Positions 8,201 to 20,635 are shown, counted from the stretch's first letter. The stretch is 64,000 nucleotides of DNA from Paraphaeosphaeria minitans (GCA_015832175.1 WJXW01000012.1:1810798-1874797); one strand, 5' to 3'. Numbers and translations: made by a program. Notes: generated from the letters alone by a model not told the origin.

Positions 8201-10645
8201 GGAGCTCATCGCAGTCATCGTGATATTGCGTTTTCGCGCTAGCATCAATGTGCATCGGTTCAGGGAAGGAAAAATATGGAGATGCCGGCAGGAAAAGCCA
8301 TCCATCCCTGTTGGGCCATATAAATCCCGGCACGTCAAATACGGGCATGCGTCTCCAATTACGGGAGTTCCTTCCTCTCTATGCCGGAACAGTTAACATG
8401 GAGCTGGCAACTCTTTCGGAAAAACCTCTAGCTTGAGTATCACCTGGTCCTCTCTTCAAATTTCCACGAAGTCACCCTTCGGCCTATATGGACTGTTAAT
8501 GGAGGCGTGAGAGCGAAGGTTGCCGTAACCTCTTCATCAGCCAGGCGCGCAAGCTGCTCGTATCCCATTTGAAGCCTGCAGGGAAATGAGCAACTTCGGT
8601 GCTCATTATCCCGCGAGGATAACGTTATGAACAAGATGCGCCACGTGTTATATGTGGGTTTAGAATAAAGTGCTGGAGAATTGACGCTAGTCAGCTGCAC
8701 CCCAGAATCGTCTTAATGCCCGATTCATCTCCGCTAACTAAACGCAATCCACCGTTAGGACACCCAGCTGTGCCTAAAGTCATCGTGCTCGTTGTTTCTT
8801 TGTGGCAACGCATACTTGGGGATCTAGGTATTTAAAGGTAGTGAACATGTTCACATGTCCTCCGGATCGATTCTTGCATCTACAGTACTGCAAGTAACTA
8901 ATGCCAAGGAGCTGCATCTCACTCAAAATTATCTATAGATTCGTGTAGATTCTTAGAGCCATTACGATGCTTGTATTACAAATTACTTTTTTGCGGCGAC
9001 ATGATTCATCATGAAGATGATTCACCGATAGGACCAACTACCCAAACGAGCTACCTCAGGCCAAACCTAGAGTTAAAAATGTTAATAAATCACAGAAAGC
9101 CCCAGTTCTTACTAGAGAGCGACTGCAGGTCCTGTTAGTCTACAGTACAACTACAGGGAATGCTCTACCACCTTGTTGCACTCCTCCACGTACTCTACGT
9201 AACAATCTGGCCTCACAAGAACCGCAAATTGGTCGCTCCTTTCGATTCACGAGCAACTGAAATCCCTATATTTAATAAGGTTCTGGCGAGGGGACTGCTG
9301 GTCGCTATAACTGCGCGCAGGGCTTTTTGCTAATTCATAAGCAACACCTGTGAAAATGCACTCACTTGCCTTTTTATTATCGCAGCGGCAGTATGTTCGA
9401 TTGTAAGCAATAGGATATATTACCTGTGCATGGGTATCTCCTATACCCTGGTCGCATCTTTCGCCCCGAATTCTTAAAGCCATGAGATCGGGATAACTTT
9501 CGCCAGCCTTTCAAGGTATCTCCGTGCGATTCGATCGCTAACGGCGATCAAAGGCCACCATACTTTACTACTATGATAGTGGTGAACCCAGCGTTCCTCT
9601 CAAAGGAGTTCAAAATATAATTGCGCTTTGGCCATGGTCGATCGCACGACTTTATTAGAAGCTACGTTGGCGACCTCTGTAGCAATAGCTCTGCGCTCTG
9701 TGTAGTAGCTGTTGACTAAATTACTTTGTGGCGCTGGATATGGACGAGGGAAGTTGATCACGAAATGTTGTTGTTAGATAAACTTAAAAGCGTGGGAGCG
9801 CCCAGTGGTTATGATTAGCCCCCATTTACAGTGTGTAGAAAACAGAGGCATGATTAGACGTCTGCATGCGCTGCGTCACAACCAGTATGAATGGACCGTG
9901 GCGCGACGGCTGGGCCACTGATGTCGCCACGCGTTATTTAACTGTTTCATTTTTTTTTTACAAACGTTAAGAATTGATTCCACAGCGTGTCTTACTTTTA
10001 AAGCAATTAGGCCACTCAACAGCGTGAACTCGATATTGTGTGGAGCCGTATACATCGCTGCATGTATTTCTCCCTAGGTTATCTCGCCACATAAGAACAC
10101 CTGAAATCTGTGCATCCCTCGCTTGCTAGATACTGCGTCAGCCGTGAGGTTTCACCTTCTCCGATTCCAGGCCACACATGGCTCTCGGCTGACCTGCAGT
10201 TTCACGATCTGTTTCCGAAGAGAAAAGTGTTTCTCTGGCCCTACTGCACATAGCAAAACCTGAAAGCTGTCGATAAATTTATAAATATACACCGTGCTGC
10301 TACCAGGGCAAGTTAAAATGTTACGGTCTGCCTGTTCAGACTCAAGGTCGCCAAATGCTTTGATATTGGCGAAGTCTCGTAGCTACATTACCGTTGCCAC
10401 AAAGCCCACGTCGATTAGTATTATGGATTAGAAATCTAAATCCTTGTAAGGGGTTATAGCGCAGGATGGAGGGAAAGTGCTCGCTGGCTAACATGCCAAT
10501 TTCGCCGAGCTGTTCCGTGCCGAGATCAAGGCACTAAAGTATCATCGGCCGTCTACAACAGGTGAAATTCTCACCAATTATCACTCATGACACAATATGG
10601 GTACATGCGGTACCACTACTTCAAATCCGATTGATTCTAAGCTTT
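8201..10645. other. Intergenic, about 2.4 kb with no supported gene
   Basis: Only short open stretches occur (the longest about 60-90 codons). None has a recognisable motif, domain or convincing splice structure. I see no tRNA-like cloverleaf and no RIP-type bias. The proximal part (to about 8.9 kb) probably includes the acetylesterase promoter. The rest is unusually long for this gene-dense stretch and may be a decayed locus. Confidence 0.5.
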
Positions 10646-12720
10646 CTACTGCGGTAGAACTGGATGGTTGGAGGATGGTGGGTTATTGAGAACTTTGTCA
10701 ATGATGCGCATTGCTCGTAAACACTCTTCGTCCCGAAGTCGCGGGGCTACCACTTGCACCGCACACGGAGCCCCATCGCATGAGTCTGGATCATCTGTAT
10801 GATCTTAGCGTTCCCATTCCATCGTGTATGAAATATCAACGTTTATTGAAACTTACAGTCTGGCTCGAATGGACCCACTGCCTTCTGTGATTGAGGGTCA
10901 AGGTCCCTTGATGCCTTGCTAAACGGAATCATACCAGCCGGGTACTATGTGATATTAGTACACCGGGCAATTACAGAAGCGCAACGACGACTAACATCGA
11001 TCAGGTTCCACATGCAGGTATACACGGGCACGCCATAAGAATCATGTGGGACAGCGGTGGTAGCCGCACCAGGTGCCAGTACCACATCCAATGTGTTTTC
11101 CTGCCATAAACCATGCCATGCGGCCGCATATGCATCGCGAGCTTCAGTCAACTCGTGAATTCGTTGTGGCAGGTCCAAGGCTGGGCTGACAGGAAATCCT
11201 GATGAGAAGGGGTGCACACCCTTAGCTACTGATGCCACAAGTGGCTCGCCAAGTATATGGTCCAGTGGCTTCGCATTTGAAGGTGGTGATAATATCGCAT
11301 AATATTGGAAGCTGAGCCGGCCACCGAGTCCAGCGCCGCTGCTAGTCGCATTGTGGGGCAAGACCACCAGGCGATGACCCGCACGGGTGAGTCGCGCAGC
11401 AGCTTCTTGAAGGGCCCGCCGCACTGGTGGCTGTAGAGGATACTCGGGGTCTTCTGCTAGCAAGCCGATATTCAATTGTTTGTTCTCTTCAGTTGTTTTG
11501 AGATTGCGCCACACCAACGGTAGGGACTGAGGGTCGTAGCACCAGGCGTTTGAGGTTTTGGTTCCGATGATAGTGCGCATAAAGACCTCCAGATCCTCGA
11601 CTGAGTGGGCTAGAGGTCCGGCAGCAGGAGTAATACCACCTGGAACGCGAAGCATGGGGTAGGGAAAGGGCGCCTGCCCACCATATGGGACGCGATTGGT
11701 ACTGGGTTTGAATCCGTAAACACCGCAACACAGGGATGGGATGCGAATCGAACCAGCTATGTCGGTGCCTATGCCAAGCGGAGAGCCTCGAAAAGCGACC
11801 AGTGCACCTTCACCGCCCGACGAGCCTCCTGCAGTCAGGCTTGTCTTATGTGGATTCAGTGTTCTACCAAAGATGTTATTCTCTGAATCAGCGGTCTGGC
11901 AAGAAGAAGAGGAATTAGTACCTTCTCGCGACAGAGAAACAATAGTAGGGCAAGGTGATGTTTGAGGTGACATTTGAAGGGTTACAAGGGCGCGATAAGA
12001 CATCAACGAGAAGGATTTCCTCACCATCATCGTCTGCGGGATGTTCGTCTTGCAATATAAGACAGCTCCAGCGTCCAGCAGCAGTCTCACTACATCCGAA
12101 TTCGAGGACGCTGGACCCGTTTCGATGCTTTTCACGAAACCTAACGTACTGAATTGGCCCTCGACTTGAAAGCTCTCCTGCAATCCAACGTCAGTCAATT
12201 TAATGTATAGGTGACCACTATTCCCGAGTACCTTGAGACTGATGGGAAGCCCATGAAGTGGTCCCATGGTTTTTTTGTTCTTGGAGAAATAGGCATCCAG
12301 CTCTCGGGCTCTTTGTAGGCCAGTATCGAAGAATATCTCCGTTAAGCAGCTCGTCTTCCAAGTACCCAACGTCAGTGGCTGCGTCATTGTAACCAAAATT
12401 CACCTATCTTGGCTTACCAGTTGCTGAGCTAACGCCGCTCGCTTGCAGAATGCTTGAGTGACCTCCCAAGCACTCATCCTGCCTGTTGCGATTCCTTCCA
12501 ACAGGCCCCTAACGCTATAGCTCTCTGTAATCTCTAGTTCCTGGTCTGTGAGAAGTTTTGACTTATCCACTGCTCGGCGCGCAATCAGACGTCCTTCATC
12601 AGACTGACCAATTCCCGCTATCTGCGCGAGCAGCTCTGGTGACAAAAGCCAATCTGTATTGATACATTCTCGCTGATTTTCGCGATGCGCCGCAGCAAGC
12701 TCGTGCCAAGGTGCCGTCAT
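10646..12720 (-). CDS. Amidase-signature hydrolase (acetamidase-like)
   Basis: Six exons (12720-12418, 12354-12232, 12177-12025, 11895-10996, 10944-10857, 10794-10646) give 571 aa. The introns are 63, 54, 129, 51 and 62 nt. The 54- and 129-nt introns are in frame and stop-free; removing them restores ISLK-ESFQVEG and PQTMM-TADSENN, as expected for the family. The 129-nt intron has a TACTAAT branch site. The catalytic set is K142 (GPLHGLPISLK), cis-Ser S218 (AGGSSGGEG) and nucleophile S242 (GTDIAGSIR), spaced as in fatty acid amide hydrolase and AmdS. The enzyme should hydrolyse a small amide to acid plus ammonia in the cytosol; the substrate is not readable. I chose the ATG at 12720 (MTAPWHELAAAHR), the usual start region. 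The MFS gene lies upstream in the same orientation. Confidence 0.93.
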
Positions 12721-13527
12721 GCTTCGTACGGGAGCGTTAACACTGGTGCAGACAGATGTATTTTTGTCGGTCCAATATTCCAAGATGATGGAAACGGTCA
12801 CCCGGGGTTTCGCGTGCTGTTTGCTTGGAAGGAATATTGTATTTTCAGATCATCCGCGTGTGCGCGTATACTGTATCGGTTGTCGTAATTTAGAATCCCA
12901 GCACCTGAGAGCAGAGCTGCGATGGAGGAAATGCACGTTTATCTTGGAAAGTCATGTTTATAATATGCTCATAGGGCCAGCCTCCGCAGATCTTGGATGA
13001 TGCTGTGAGGGGCGCATACAGTGGCTCCATAGGGACAAGCGCCAATATGTGGCGCGAAACACCCCTACCTAACGTATCGATGCGACAGGTCTCCCCCACT
13101 ACCCACAATCCCGACTGAGTGATTGGTAAATCGAATGGACACCAGCATACTGGCACGCAGGCAAGCGTGTGAGGATGTTAGCAAAGTCCGTCTCAAGATA
13201 CGTTGACTCCATGTAGGCGAAATTGGCCTATCAGGTTTACCTACCTTTTCGTCCCTGGTAGGTATTTTCAGAGGTTATCCTGAAATACCCCACTATTATA
13301 CAACGGGTCCGTCCGAATCCAAAAGCATTTGACAAGTTAAGAACTTACTAATAAAGCATAAGGACTATATTTCAGCTCCATGAACTCGCTACAGGATCTA
13401 CAAATGGAAAGAAAAAGAATAAGGGGCAACTTCAGCCCGCGTATCGCAAGGAGTGCAAAAGACGTATGCCCACTCTTTTTTCTACCATCAACCTCCGACA
13501 TTTAGTGCCAGTCGAGACTCTTAGGCT
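12721..13527. other. Intergenic between the amidase start and the MFS stop
   Basis: About 800 bp. Short frames here have no motif. The part near 12721 serves as the amidase promoter, and the part near 13527 as the MFS terminator. No clear TATA box or terminator structure was recognised. Confidence 0.4.
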
Positions 13528-15549
13528 TTATCCGATAAGCCTCTTCTTCGCGATCAATATTTCATACCTGGGCGCTAGCTGAATGCGGATGTGCTTTCCC
13601 CAGACGAGCAAGGGGATGTAGAGTAGCCCGATGAATAAAGACAGGCACCCGACAGTGATAAACATGTTGCTAAGGCCCATGCTGACCCACCAAGGAACCA
13701 TGGCGAAAGGCACGGCCATGCTGAGAGCGTTCCTGAAGAAAGCCACAACGATAAAAGACTCGGCAACAAGCTACGGAAGTGGCGTTGTCAGCAGCATACT
13801 CCAAGTAGTGCGGATAATTAAACGTACATCTCGATAGCTGTCCACGAGCACGGTGAAGGCTATCTCGCCGATGGAACCCATACCGAAGGCATAGCATGCA
13901 CCGCCAATGCTGGGGAAAATCCAATGCATACCCTGACACGATGATTAGTAGTTTTGTTCATGAAGAATACCGACAGCTCTAGTAATTGCGTTATCTCACC
14001 CGATCTGCTGTAACGCCGAACATTATTAGTCCACCTGCCATGGTGACCACGGGCACGCACAGTAAATGTAGGCGCATCTCAGGCTCGAAAATATCCTTGT
14101 TTCTGCGCGCGAGCCTTACAACAACCCAGTCGGATAGTGGACCGCCGTAGATTGTGCCGAAGACATTGCCGACAAAGGGACCCAGCGTCATGTAGCCTAC
14201 ACCGGCGGTCGTGAAGCTGTAGGGGGGCATGGAGAAGATGACGGATATCATGGCCACGACCAGCACTAGCCAAGCGACGACAGCAGCAAATTGCAACGAC
14301 GTGAAAAGAACATGCGGTAGCATGATAACCTGAAACGGTAATAGAAATAGCTTCCCTAGTGATTCACCCGTTGGTGTCCATAGTCGCATTCGCTGGCGGT
14401 AGGTGTTGGGTGTGTAGGCCGCGACGTACAGCGACGGTGCCGAGTCGAGCTTAGCAATTGTGTCAGGCGATTGGGTTTCGTCGCTGCTGCCGCCACAGGT
14501 CTTCTTGAGATAGCCGTCGTCGGTTGAACGGGTGGTGGCATTCGCGATTGGAGTGCCGACATAAACGGGGATATATTTCGTCTCCTCGTAAGCGAACAGG
14601 AAGAGGACGAAGAGAATGGTGAGACAAATCGATAGGGTATAGTATGACCATCTCCAGCCCTGGGTAGCGGCTTGCGATCCTGCGGCCAAGGGCGTGAGGA
14701 AGCTTCCCATCATGACGGCGCCAAAGTAGACGGCGTTTGCGGCACCTCTTTGATGGACGAAGAACAGATCAGCAATCTACAGATGAGACAAAGAGTTAGC
14801 ACATAGCAGATGTGGAGAGCAAAGATAAATGGGCCTTACAGTCATCTGCACTGCAGTCTCATTGATGGCACCGGCCAAGCCGCTGATGACCGCAGTGACA
14901 ATGAGCTCAGCGTTGGTCTTCATCTTCGATGTCCACCATGTAGCTCCGGCCAATACTACGATCGAGAGTAGATAAGATGGTCGACGCCCGTACTTGACTG
15001 TGAGAGGGATGAAGAATAGACAGCCAAGGGCGAGTCCCGCAAGATTGGCGGACTGCGCGTTGTTGAGGTTGACGGTGCTGACCTTCATGTCGACCTTCAT
15101 CTGTTGCCAGAAGACAGTCTGTACCATCAAGCTGGTAAAGTTTAATAAAATTGAGCATACGAAGGGTTACTGTTTGGGCATCAAATATATGCAAGAGCAA
15201 ACTCACTTGGTGAACACAGCTAAGGTCATGCCGAATATTAGTGCCATGTTGATCACTTTGCGCCATGTGGGCCAATTCTGTCGTAGACAATATCGGTGAG
15301 CATGGCTTTCGCAACAGTAAAACCATGTATTTCCTTACAAGCGGTTCATTTGGGTCCTTGGAGGGTTGAGGAGAGAGAACAACCCTTGCACGGGAGAAGG
15401 AATCCTGATCTTAACGGTGAAGACAGAGTTAGTATATACGAATGATACCCATCACCTAGCTCCAGACTGCTGGAGGAATACGTACAGCCCGTAAGTGTTA
15501 CCGTCCCTGGAGGGAAAATTTCCCCGCACTCATTTACGGTTGAAGTCAT
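13528..15549 (-). CDS. Major facilitator superfamily transporter
   Basis: Seven exons (15549-15456, 15409-15339, 15277-15207, 15131-14840, 14776-14000, 13932-13828, 13770-13528) give 550 aa. The introns are 46, 61, 75, 63, 67 and 57 nt, all GT-AG, and each joins in phase. The N-terminus carries the fungal MFS pattern PPGTVTL...PQPSKDPNEPLNWPTWRK. The loop 2-3 motif appears as PLTVKYGRRPSYLL. Helices follow around TAVQMTIADLFF and GAVMMGSFLTPLAAG, with a long central cytoplasmic loop (GTPIANATTRSTDD...) and a second half ending at WGKHIRIQLAPRY. The family pattern resembles drug:H+ antiporter-1 type fungal carriers in the plasma membrane; direction and substrate are unknown. Beside the amidase and a regulator it could import an amide or export a product. 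Confidence 0.9.
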
Positions 15550-16315
15550 TCCGTAGTAAACTGTGTGTCCGTGTCGATATCGAAGGCACGACCTGGGTCG
15601 TCTCAAAGTGTGGCTTCTGAAGCTTCCCAAGCCATGACTTATATCAGGAGTATTACAGCTATGATAGTCATTTGCCAAGTAGAGTAGTCGTTCATGCTTG
15701 GCTGGTATCTACGCTATGCGCCAAAATTTGATAGAGCAGGTGTAGGCGCCGGTGGCTCATTGGCTCGTTGGAGAATTGTCAAAGTGCTGTCGCAGATACT
15801 TCCGCGATCTCGTCCCTTTGGATGCGCATTTCGGGACCCTGGGGTGATAAGCATGCATGATCAGTACGACCACAGAGCGATCGGCTACCTATGTGCTGAG
15901 GGGCTGAAGGTTTCCTCGTGAATCATGTAGAAGGTGTATTGCCCGCATGACTGGATTTCCTGGCCGCCGGGACAGGAGACGAACAAATCGCAGAAGATGT
16001 TGAACTCGACGCGTGGTCCCCGAACTGCCATAGCGTTTGTGGCGCTTGATAAGACTACCGGTAGATACCTAGGTACGGTACCTCATGTACCTACGACTCG
16101 CCGCTAGAGATCGGCAGTGCCTGACCCCAGATAAAACACCCCGCTGCCCCCGGATCTAGCTCGAACTGGGCAATGTTCGCGCTCTACCTCCTTAATCGTT
16201 TCTTTCGTCGAATCCATCCCCACACCTGCATCCAGTGTCTCTAGGCAAGGCATCGGCTACATCTATGACGTTTTGAAATGGTTGCATAGCTTGCTGAAGA
16301 GACGAGGACGGAAAA
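15550..16315. promoter_or_regulatory. Divergent promoter between the MFS and regulator genes, with GATA sites
   Basis: A 766-bp region separates the two divergent start codons. It holds TGATAAG at 15845-15851 and 16047-16053 and AGATAA at 16129-16134. These match the HGATAR site of AreA/Nit2 GATA factors that switch on nitrogen-scavenging genes. Shared control of transporter and regulator is an inference from position and motif. Chance GATA hits are common, so the three sites alone are weak evidence. Confidence 0.45.
16071..16083. promoter_or_regulatory. 13-bp perfect palindrome AGGTAC-G-GTACCT
   Basis: Two 6-bp arms around a central G form a perfect inverted repeat, inside a wider run of TACCT/AGGTA words (16061-16093) about 235 bp upstream of the regulator ATG. 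It could be a dimer-binding operator. It is not the CGG-type site most Zn2Cys6 proteins use. Confidence 0.35.
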
Positions 16316-17917
16316 ATGAATGGCAGCCACAGGAGAACGAGAGGGGGCTGTGTAAACTGCAAGAAACGCAAGCGCAAGTGCGACGAGCAAAGACCTAGAT
16401 GTATGGCTTGCATAGATCGAAATATAAGATGCGACGGGTATGCACATCCGGTGCGGTGGGTCGAAGGCATAGCGTCCAGAGGTCGATTCGTTGGTGTGAG
16501 GGACCCGGGACTGCTCCTGCAACCGACGGAGACGACAACAGCGACATCGGAAGCTGACGACCATGTCGCTTTCCCGAGTCCTGTTGAATCTGTGGAAACA
16601 ACACCACTGCAATTTCCGCGCCATACTGTGCGCGTTGCTGAGGAAGACCAGAACTGCATCTCGGACGAAGAACGCATCGCATTTGAGAAGTGTAAGTGCC
16701 TCGTATTCAAAGTTTCGAGGCCAACCATTTTACTGAGATGTGAGGTGGGATAGTCCTAGACACAGGACTCCATCAACTCTTCAATGCCGAGGTCTATTGC
16801 TGGCTGTCTGTCTTCTTCCGAGCCTTGTCGAAGCAGTCACGAGCTTTGCCGCTCGTAGGCGCTGCGCTCCAGGCATACTACGATAATGGTTGGACGGTGA
16901 CTGCCATGGAACGCACCGACCGTGCGATCCGGACTTTTCGCGCTGATTTGGATACCCTGGGCAGCCAGCGCCGCTCTGCCACCATTTGTAGCGGACTGCT
17001 CATATGTAGCATATGTGTAAGTTGCTCGCCCCCCAAAGTAAAGTGGAAATGGCTGTCATGCTGATGATTTGGCACGGTCTGTATAGTTGTACCAGAGCAG
17101 ACCTATAACGCCATATCTCCGTCTCCTGGTTGATGTGCACGATCTCAAAGGCAATCTGGAAGGCTTGAAGCCGAACCCACTTGTGCATGTTCCATCGCAT
17201 CACGTTTTGGAGGTCCTGGGCGTCATGGACATGACATCATTCTTGATCGGTCGTCTCCATCCCAGCATCGGTATCTGGAAGCGCATGCGTGATTTGCGGA
17301 GTGATACCAGTCATCGCGTCCTGGGCGACATCGAGGCGGTAACAGGGTTGCCGAGGACCCTACTTGACATATTCTCTGAGATCACCGAGGAGTGCAGTGG
17401 CATTAGCGACATCGAGGCTATGTTCTGGTGCTGGACTGGCTGCGTGGGAACCATTGATCAGTGTCATCTTTGGGATTCTTGGCGATACGCGGGTATTCTG
17501 GACGTTCGTCGCCGCTGGCGAAATCGATGGGTGCCCAACGCGCCATGCGGAAACCATGTTTTTAACAGCCTCGACCCAGCCGCCAGCAACGAAGCGGTCC
17601 TCTGTCGCCTCGTGGCATCGCTCGACGCACTGAGTCGCAAGGCGAAGACAGTTGGCGGTGTTGAACCTTCATTCTTGAACAAGGGGCTAATGTTCCCCTT
17701 CACGCTGGCAAATCTTGAAATTCCTCTGCTCAAGGCCAACCCATCATGGAAATCCACGCTGGAAGAATTTCAGTCGGTTTTTCTCTCCAATGATAACGTT
17801 ACCCTCGGCGGTAGTACTGTACTTATATTGATCAAGGAAGCTTGGGAGGCGGGCATATACTCCTTCGATATCGACCAAGCGGCAAGGCATCGAGGTGTCG
17901 AAATTGGCATATTTTGA
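16316..17917 (+). CDS. Zn2Cys6 transcription factor with fungal-specific C-terminal domain
   Basis: Exons 16316-16691, 16754-17016 and 17087-17917 (introns 62 and 70 nt, GT-AG) give 489 aa. The N-terminal binuclear cluster is CX2CX6CX6CX2CX6C at C12, C15, C22, C29, C32 and C39, preceded by a basic HRRTRGG stretch and followed by a variable linker. The rest matches the fungal-specific TF domain 2 pattern, ending with the characteristic DIDQAARHRGVEIGIF, so the C-terminus is complete. The protein should act in the nucleus as a pathway regulator. Its divergence from the MFS gene and nearness to the amidase suggest these as targets; that link is inferred. An unrecognised short intron in the last exon cannot be excluded. 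Confidence 0.92.
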
Positions 17918-18239
17918 AGGCACGGCAGCTGCCAAAGAAATTAAATGACATCACGAGAAAGCCTCGAACACGCAGTAAGGGTTACATGGCAGTAACAGCG
18001 TAGTGTTGGGAAAGACTATCCGCTTCCAATTTCTCACTGTCTTCCGGAACACCGTGGCGACTACCCAAAGATTTAAATCTTCTTATGCACATAGTAACAC
18101 CCCACAAAGGACCACCACGAATCTTTCAGATAGCGCGTACCATAGAAGCGGAGGGATAGGCAATCAACCTGCCAAGAAATGGCGCAGGGGCCTCCCATCC
18201 CGACTTAGATAGGGCGCCACTGGCAAGAACACTACACAG
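17918..18239. other. Regulator 3' flank up to the compartment boundary
   Basis: About 320 bp of balanced composition with no gene I can support. It ends abruptly at about 18239, where AT-rich, TpA-rich sequence begins within a few bases. Confidence 0.5.
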
Positions 18240-18936
18240 ATTTAATTATTATTATAATATATTAACGTATAACTAATTCTATTATTAGCACTATTATTAA
18301 TATAGTAGAGCTTAGTAGTATCTCTTACTACTAATTATAAGGAATAGGTAACCTTTAAAGGTTCCTAGAGTTACCTTTTCTATATTCTAGGATTTTCTAT
18401 AATAACGTCATAATGACGTCATAGCCCTATGGATACTAGGGGCCTGTTTAGTGGGCGTGATCTCAAATCGTAATCTAGGCTTAATCTCGTCCAGTTTTAG
18501 TAAAGCGCTAGCGTAGAATTTTTTATTAGTGTAGCTATATAAATTATTCCAAAAACCCGCTTCTAATATATCTAGATTAATCTGTGTTTAGTAACTACCT
18601 ATCTAAAAGTCCTATTTTATTAAACTTTAGTGTTGTTAATTAATCCTCTATACTAACTCTAAGTACTCTAGCGTATAAGGCGTTATAAGAGCTTTTATAG
18701 AGCTTAATGCCTACTTTATTAACATATTATTTATAGTAAGTAATAAGAGCCTTAAACGTGCTCTACTAGAGTTATGTCTACTTATATAGGTATAGGTTGT
18801 TAATAAGGCACCTAGCTAGCTAAGCTAGACCTAGGCATATATCCTTTACGCATTTATTTATTTACGCCTATAGGTGGCGCGATAGTCCTCTCTATAGCGT
18901 TAATTAACACTAAAGTTATTACTATTAACGCTCCTA
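18240..18936. other. AT-rich non-coding stretch at the boundary
   Basis: No gene relic was recognised. It includes a TGACGTCA-centred palindrome near 18406-18422 and GGGGCCTGTTTAGT at 18439-18452. The latter resembles the terminal words of some cut-and-paste or MITE elements, but no matching inverted end was found. A transposon remnant is possible. Confidence 0.35.
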
Positions 18937-19367
18937 TATTAGAATCTAAGATCTATATAATGGCGAGAAGCCAGTTTTATATCTAGTGGGCGCGTAGTAG
19001 GAATTAAGCGGGGATTTAATGCTAGCTACGCCTTAAATAAAGGAGTTACGTAACTACTCCCTATAGAGCGCGTAATTGCTCTATATAGAGTATAATATAT
19101 ATAACTACTCTCTATAAAGCGCTCTTTATAGAGCGCTTTCTAAAAAGCGGCCTTTACTTAGTATATAGGAACGTAAGGATAGGCTCTTTATACTTATATT
19201 TAATCTATTTATTAATTTATTATTTAGATTCTAGTAGACTAAATTATTAACTTATTATATTTAGTTAAAATACTAATATATTAATAAAACCTTCTACCTT
19301 CTATAAGTACTCCGACCTAAGAACTAACTTTAACCCTTTAGGACTAGCTATCCTCTTAGATTTAACA
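18937..19367 (+). repeat. Gypsy LTR, subfamily A (5' LTR of copy 1)
   Basis: It is 431 bp and aligns end to end with 27914-28343. The ends are T(A/G)TTAG...TTTAACA, the TG...CA form with the first G lost to RIP. It is more heavily mutated than the other copy: TATATATAACTACT here against CACACATAACCACT there. Confidence 0.87.
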
Positions 19368-19439
19368 TCTTAAACACCCTTAATATAAATACTTTATAAA
19401 CTTCTACCTCTTCTATAGCTTTAGGTGCCGCTAAGATTA

Positions 19440-20635
19440 CTTCTATAAAAGATAGTAGTAAGGTGTATAAACCTAATCTCTACTTTAGTAAACGATTTTA
19501 AACTAATATCTAAATTCTCTAGTTAGACCTCTACTTCTTTAACTTAGATAAATCCTTTAAAGATAAGAAAAAAGTTATCTTTACATTAATATACATGCGA
19601 GGAGATATAGGATTATAGATCTATTCTTACCTTAAAAAGTACCTAGGAATAGACTACGATAATAATAATAATAATTACGTAAATAAGCACGCTAATATAG
19701 TTAATATTATTAAAAATTATAATAACTTTAAGAAATACCTTAAATAACTCTTTAGAATTACTAATAAGGACTCTATTACAAAAGTAAAAATTTAGACTAT
19801 AACTTAGAAGTAATTAGTAGCTAAGTATATAGCTAAGTTTTATAGGTACGCTATGTAACTTAACTAGGATAATAAATCTCTTTAGAATATACATAAATAA
19901 AGACTTAAACAGAAACTATATAAGGAACTTTTATATAGTAGTGCGCGAATTACTAACCTTAAAGAACTATATAAAGAAACTATTAGAATTAATAAAGAAT
20001 AGTTTTTACTATAATAGAAGCTCTACTAAAACCCTAGGGTAATAAGCTTTAGATAACTAGCAAAAGTGGTTTATAAGAACCTTATTAGATTTGTCTAAAA
20101 GTAATAGCTAAGGAACTACTAGAGATATAAACTAATAGAAGATGTCTAGTTTAACTATATAGGTAAACAAAAAGGAGAAAGGATAAGTCCTAAGTAGCCT
20201 AATAAACGCGTCTCTAATAGAAGTTAATAACTAAGAACTGAGACCTATAAATGCTTTATATGTAGTAAACTAGACTATATAGCTAGGAACTATAGATTAA
20301 AGAATAAAGTCTATTAAACTAAGTTAAATATACTAACTATTAAGAACCAAGAACCTAATAAGGAATAATAAGTTATTATAACGCTATTTAGTTACTAACG
20401 TGTTACACTAGAATAAAGTAAGCCATTAGATTTACCTAACTTATAATTATATAAAGATCTAGAAGACGACTCTAACGTATACTATAACATAGAAAATATA
20501 GAAGAAATACTAAGATCTTCTACTTCTTACTTAGAAAATAGGTAGGAAGAAGATAACCCTATGTCACCTAAGTATAAACTAAATGCTTAGGACTATATAG
20601 AACCCTACTAGGCACTAAAAGGAATATAACCATAC
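19440..20635 (+). pseudogene. Gypsy gag relic (retrotransposon gag domain and zinc knuckle)
   Basis: A broken frame shows the retro-gag pattern LDLYFFNLDKSFKDKKKV and later YMRGD. Near 20250-20300 it has a CCHC knuckle read as CFICSKLDYIARNY, in which Tyr replaces the His and the last Cys. Many TAG/TAA codons occur. The product would have been the capsid-nucleocapsid protein. The frame is cut at 20635 by the nested element; in copy 2 the same region runs on uninterrupted. Confidence 0.82.

Noticed and set aside
9247..9483. Open frame of 78 codons in the long intergenic region.
   Set aside because: No motif, signal peptide, splice context or family pattern; within chance length for this composition.
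1..18239. Secondary-metabolite gene cluster, given an MFS carrier and a Zn2Cys6 regulator.
   Set aside because: No polyketide, peptide or terpene synthase is present; the amidase points to catabolism.
18439..18452. GGGGCCTGTTTAGT as the end of a cut-and-paste transposon.
   Set aside because: No matching inverted end or target duplication was found within the following kilobase.
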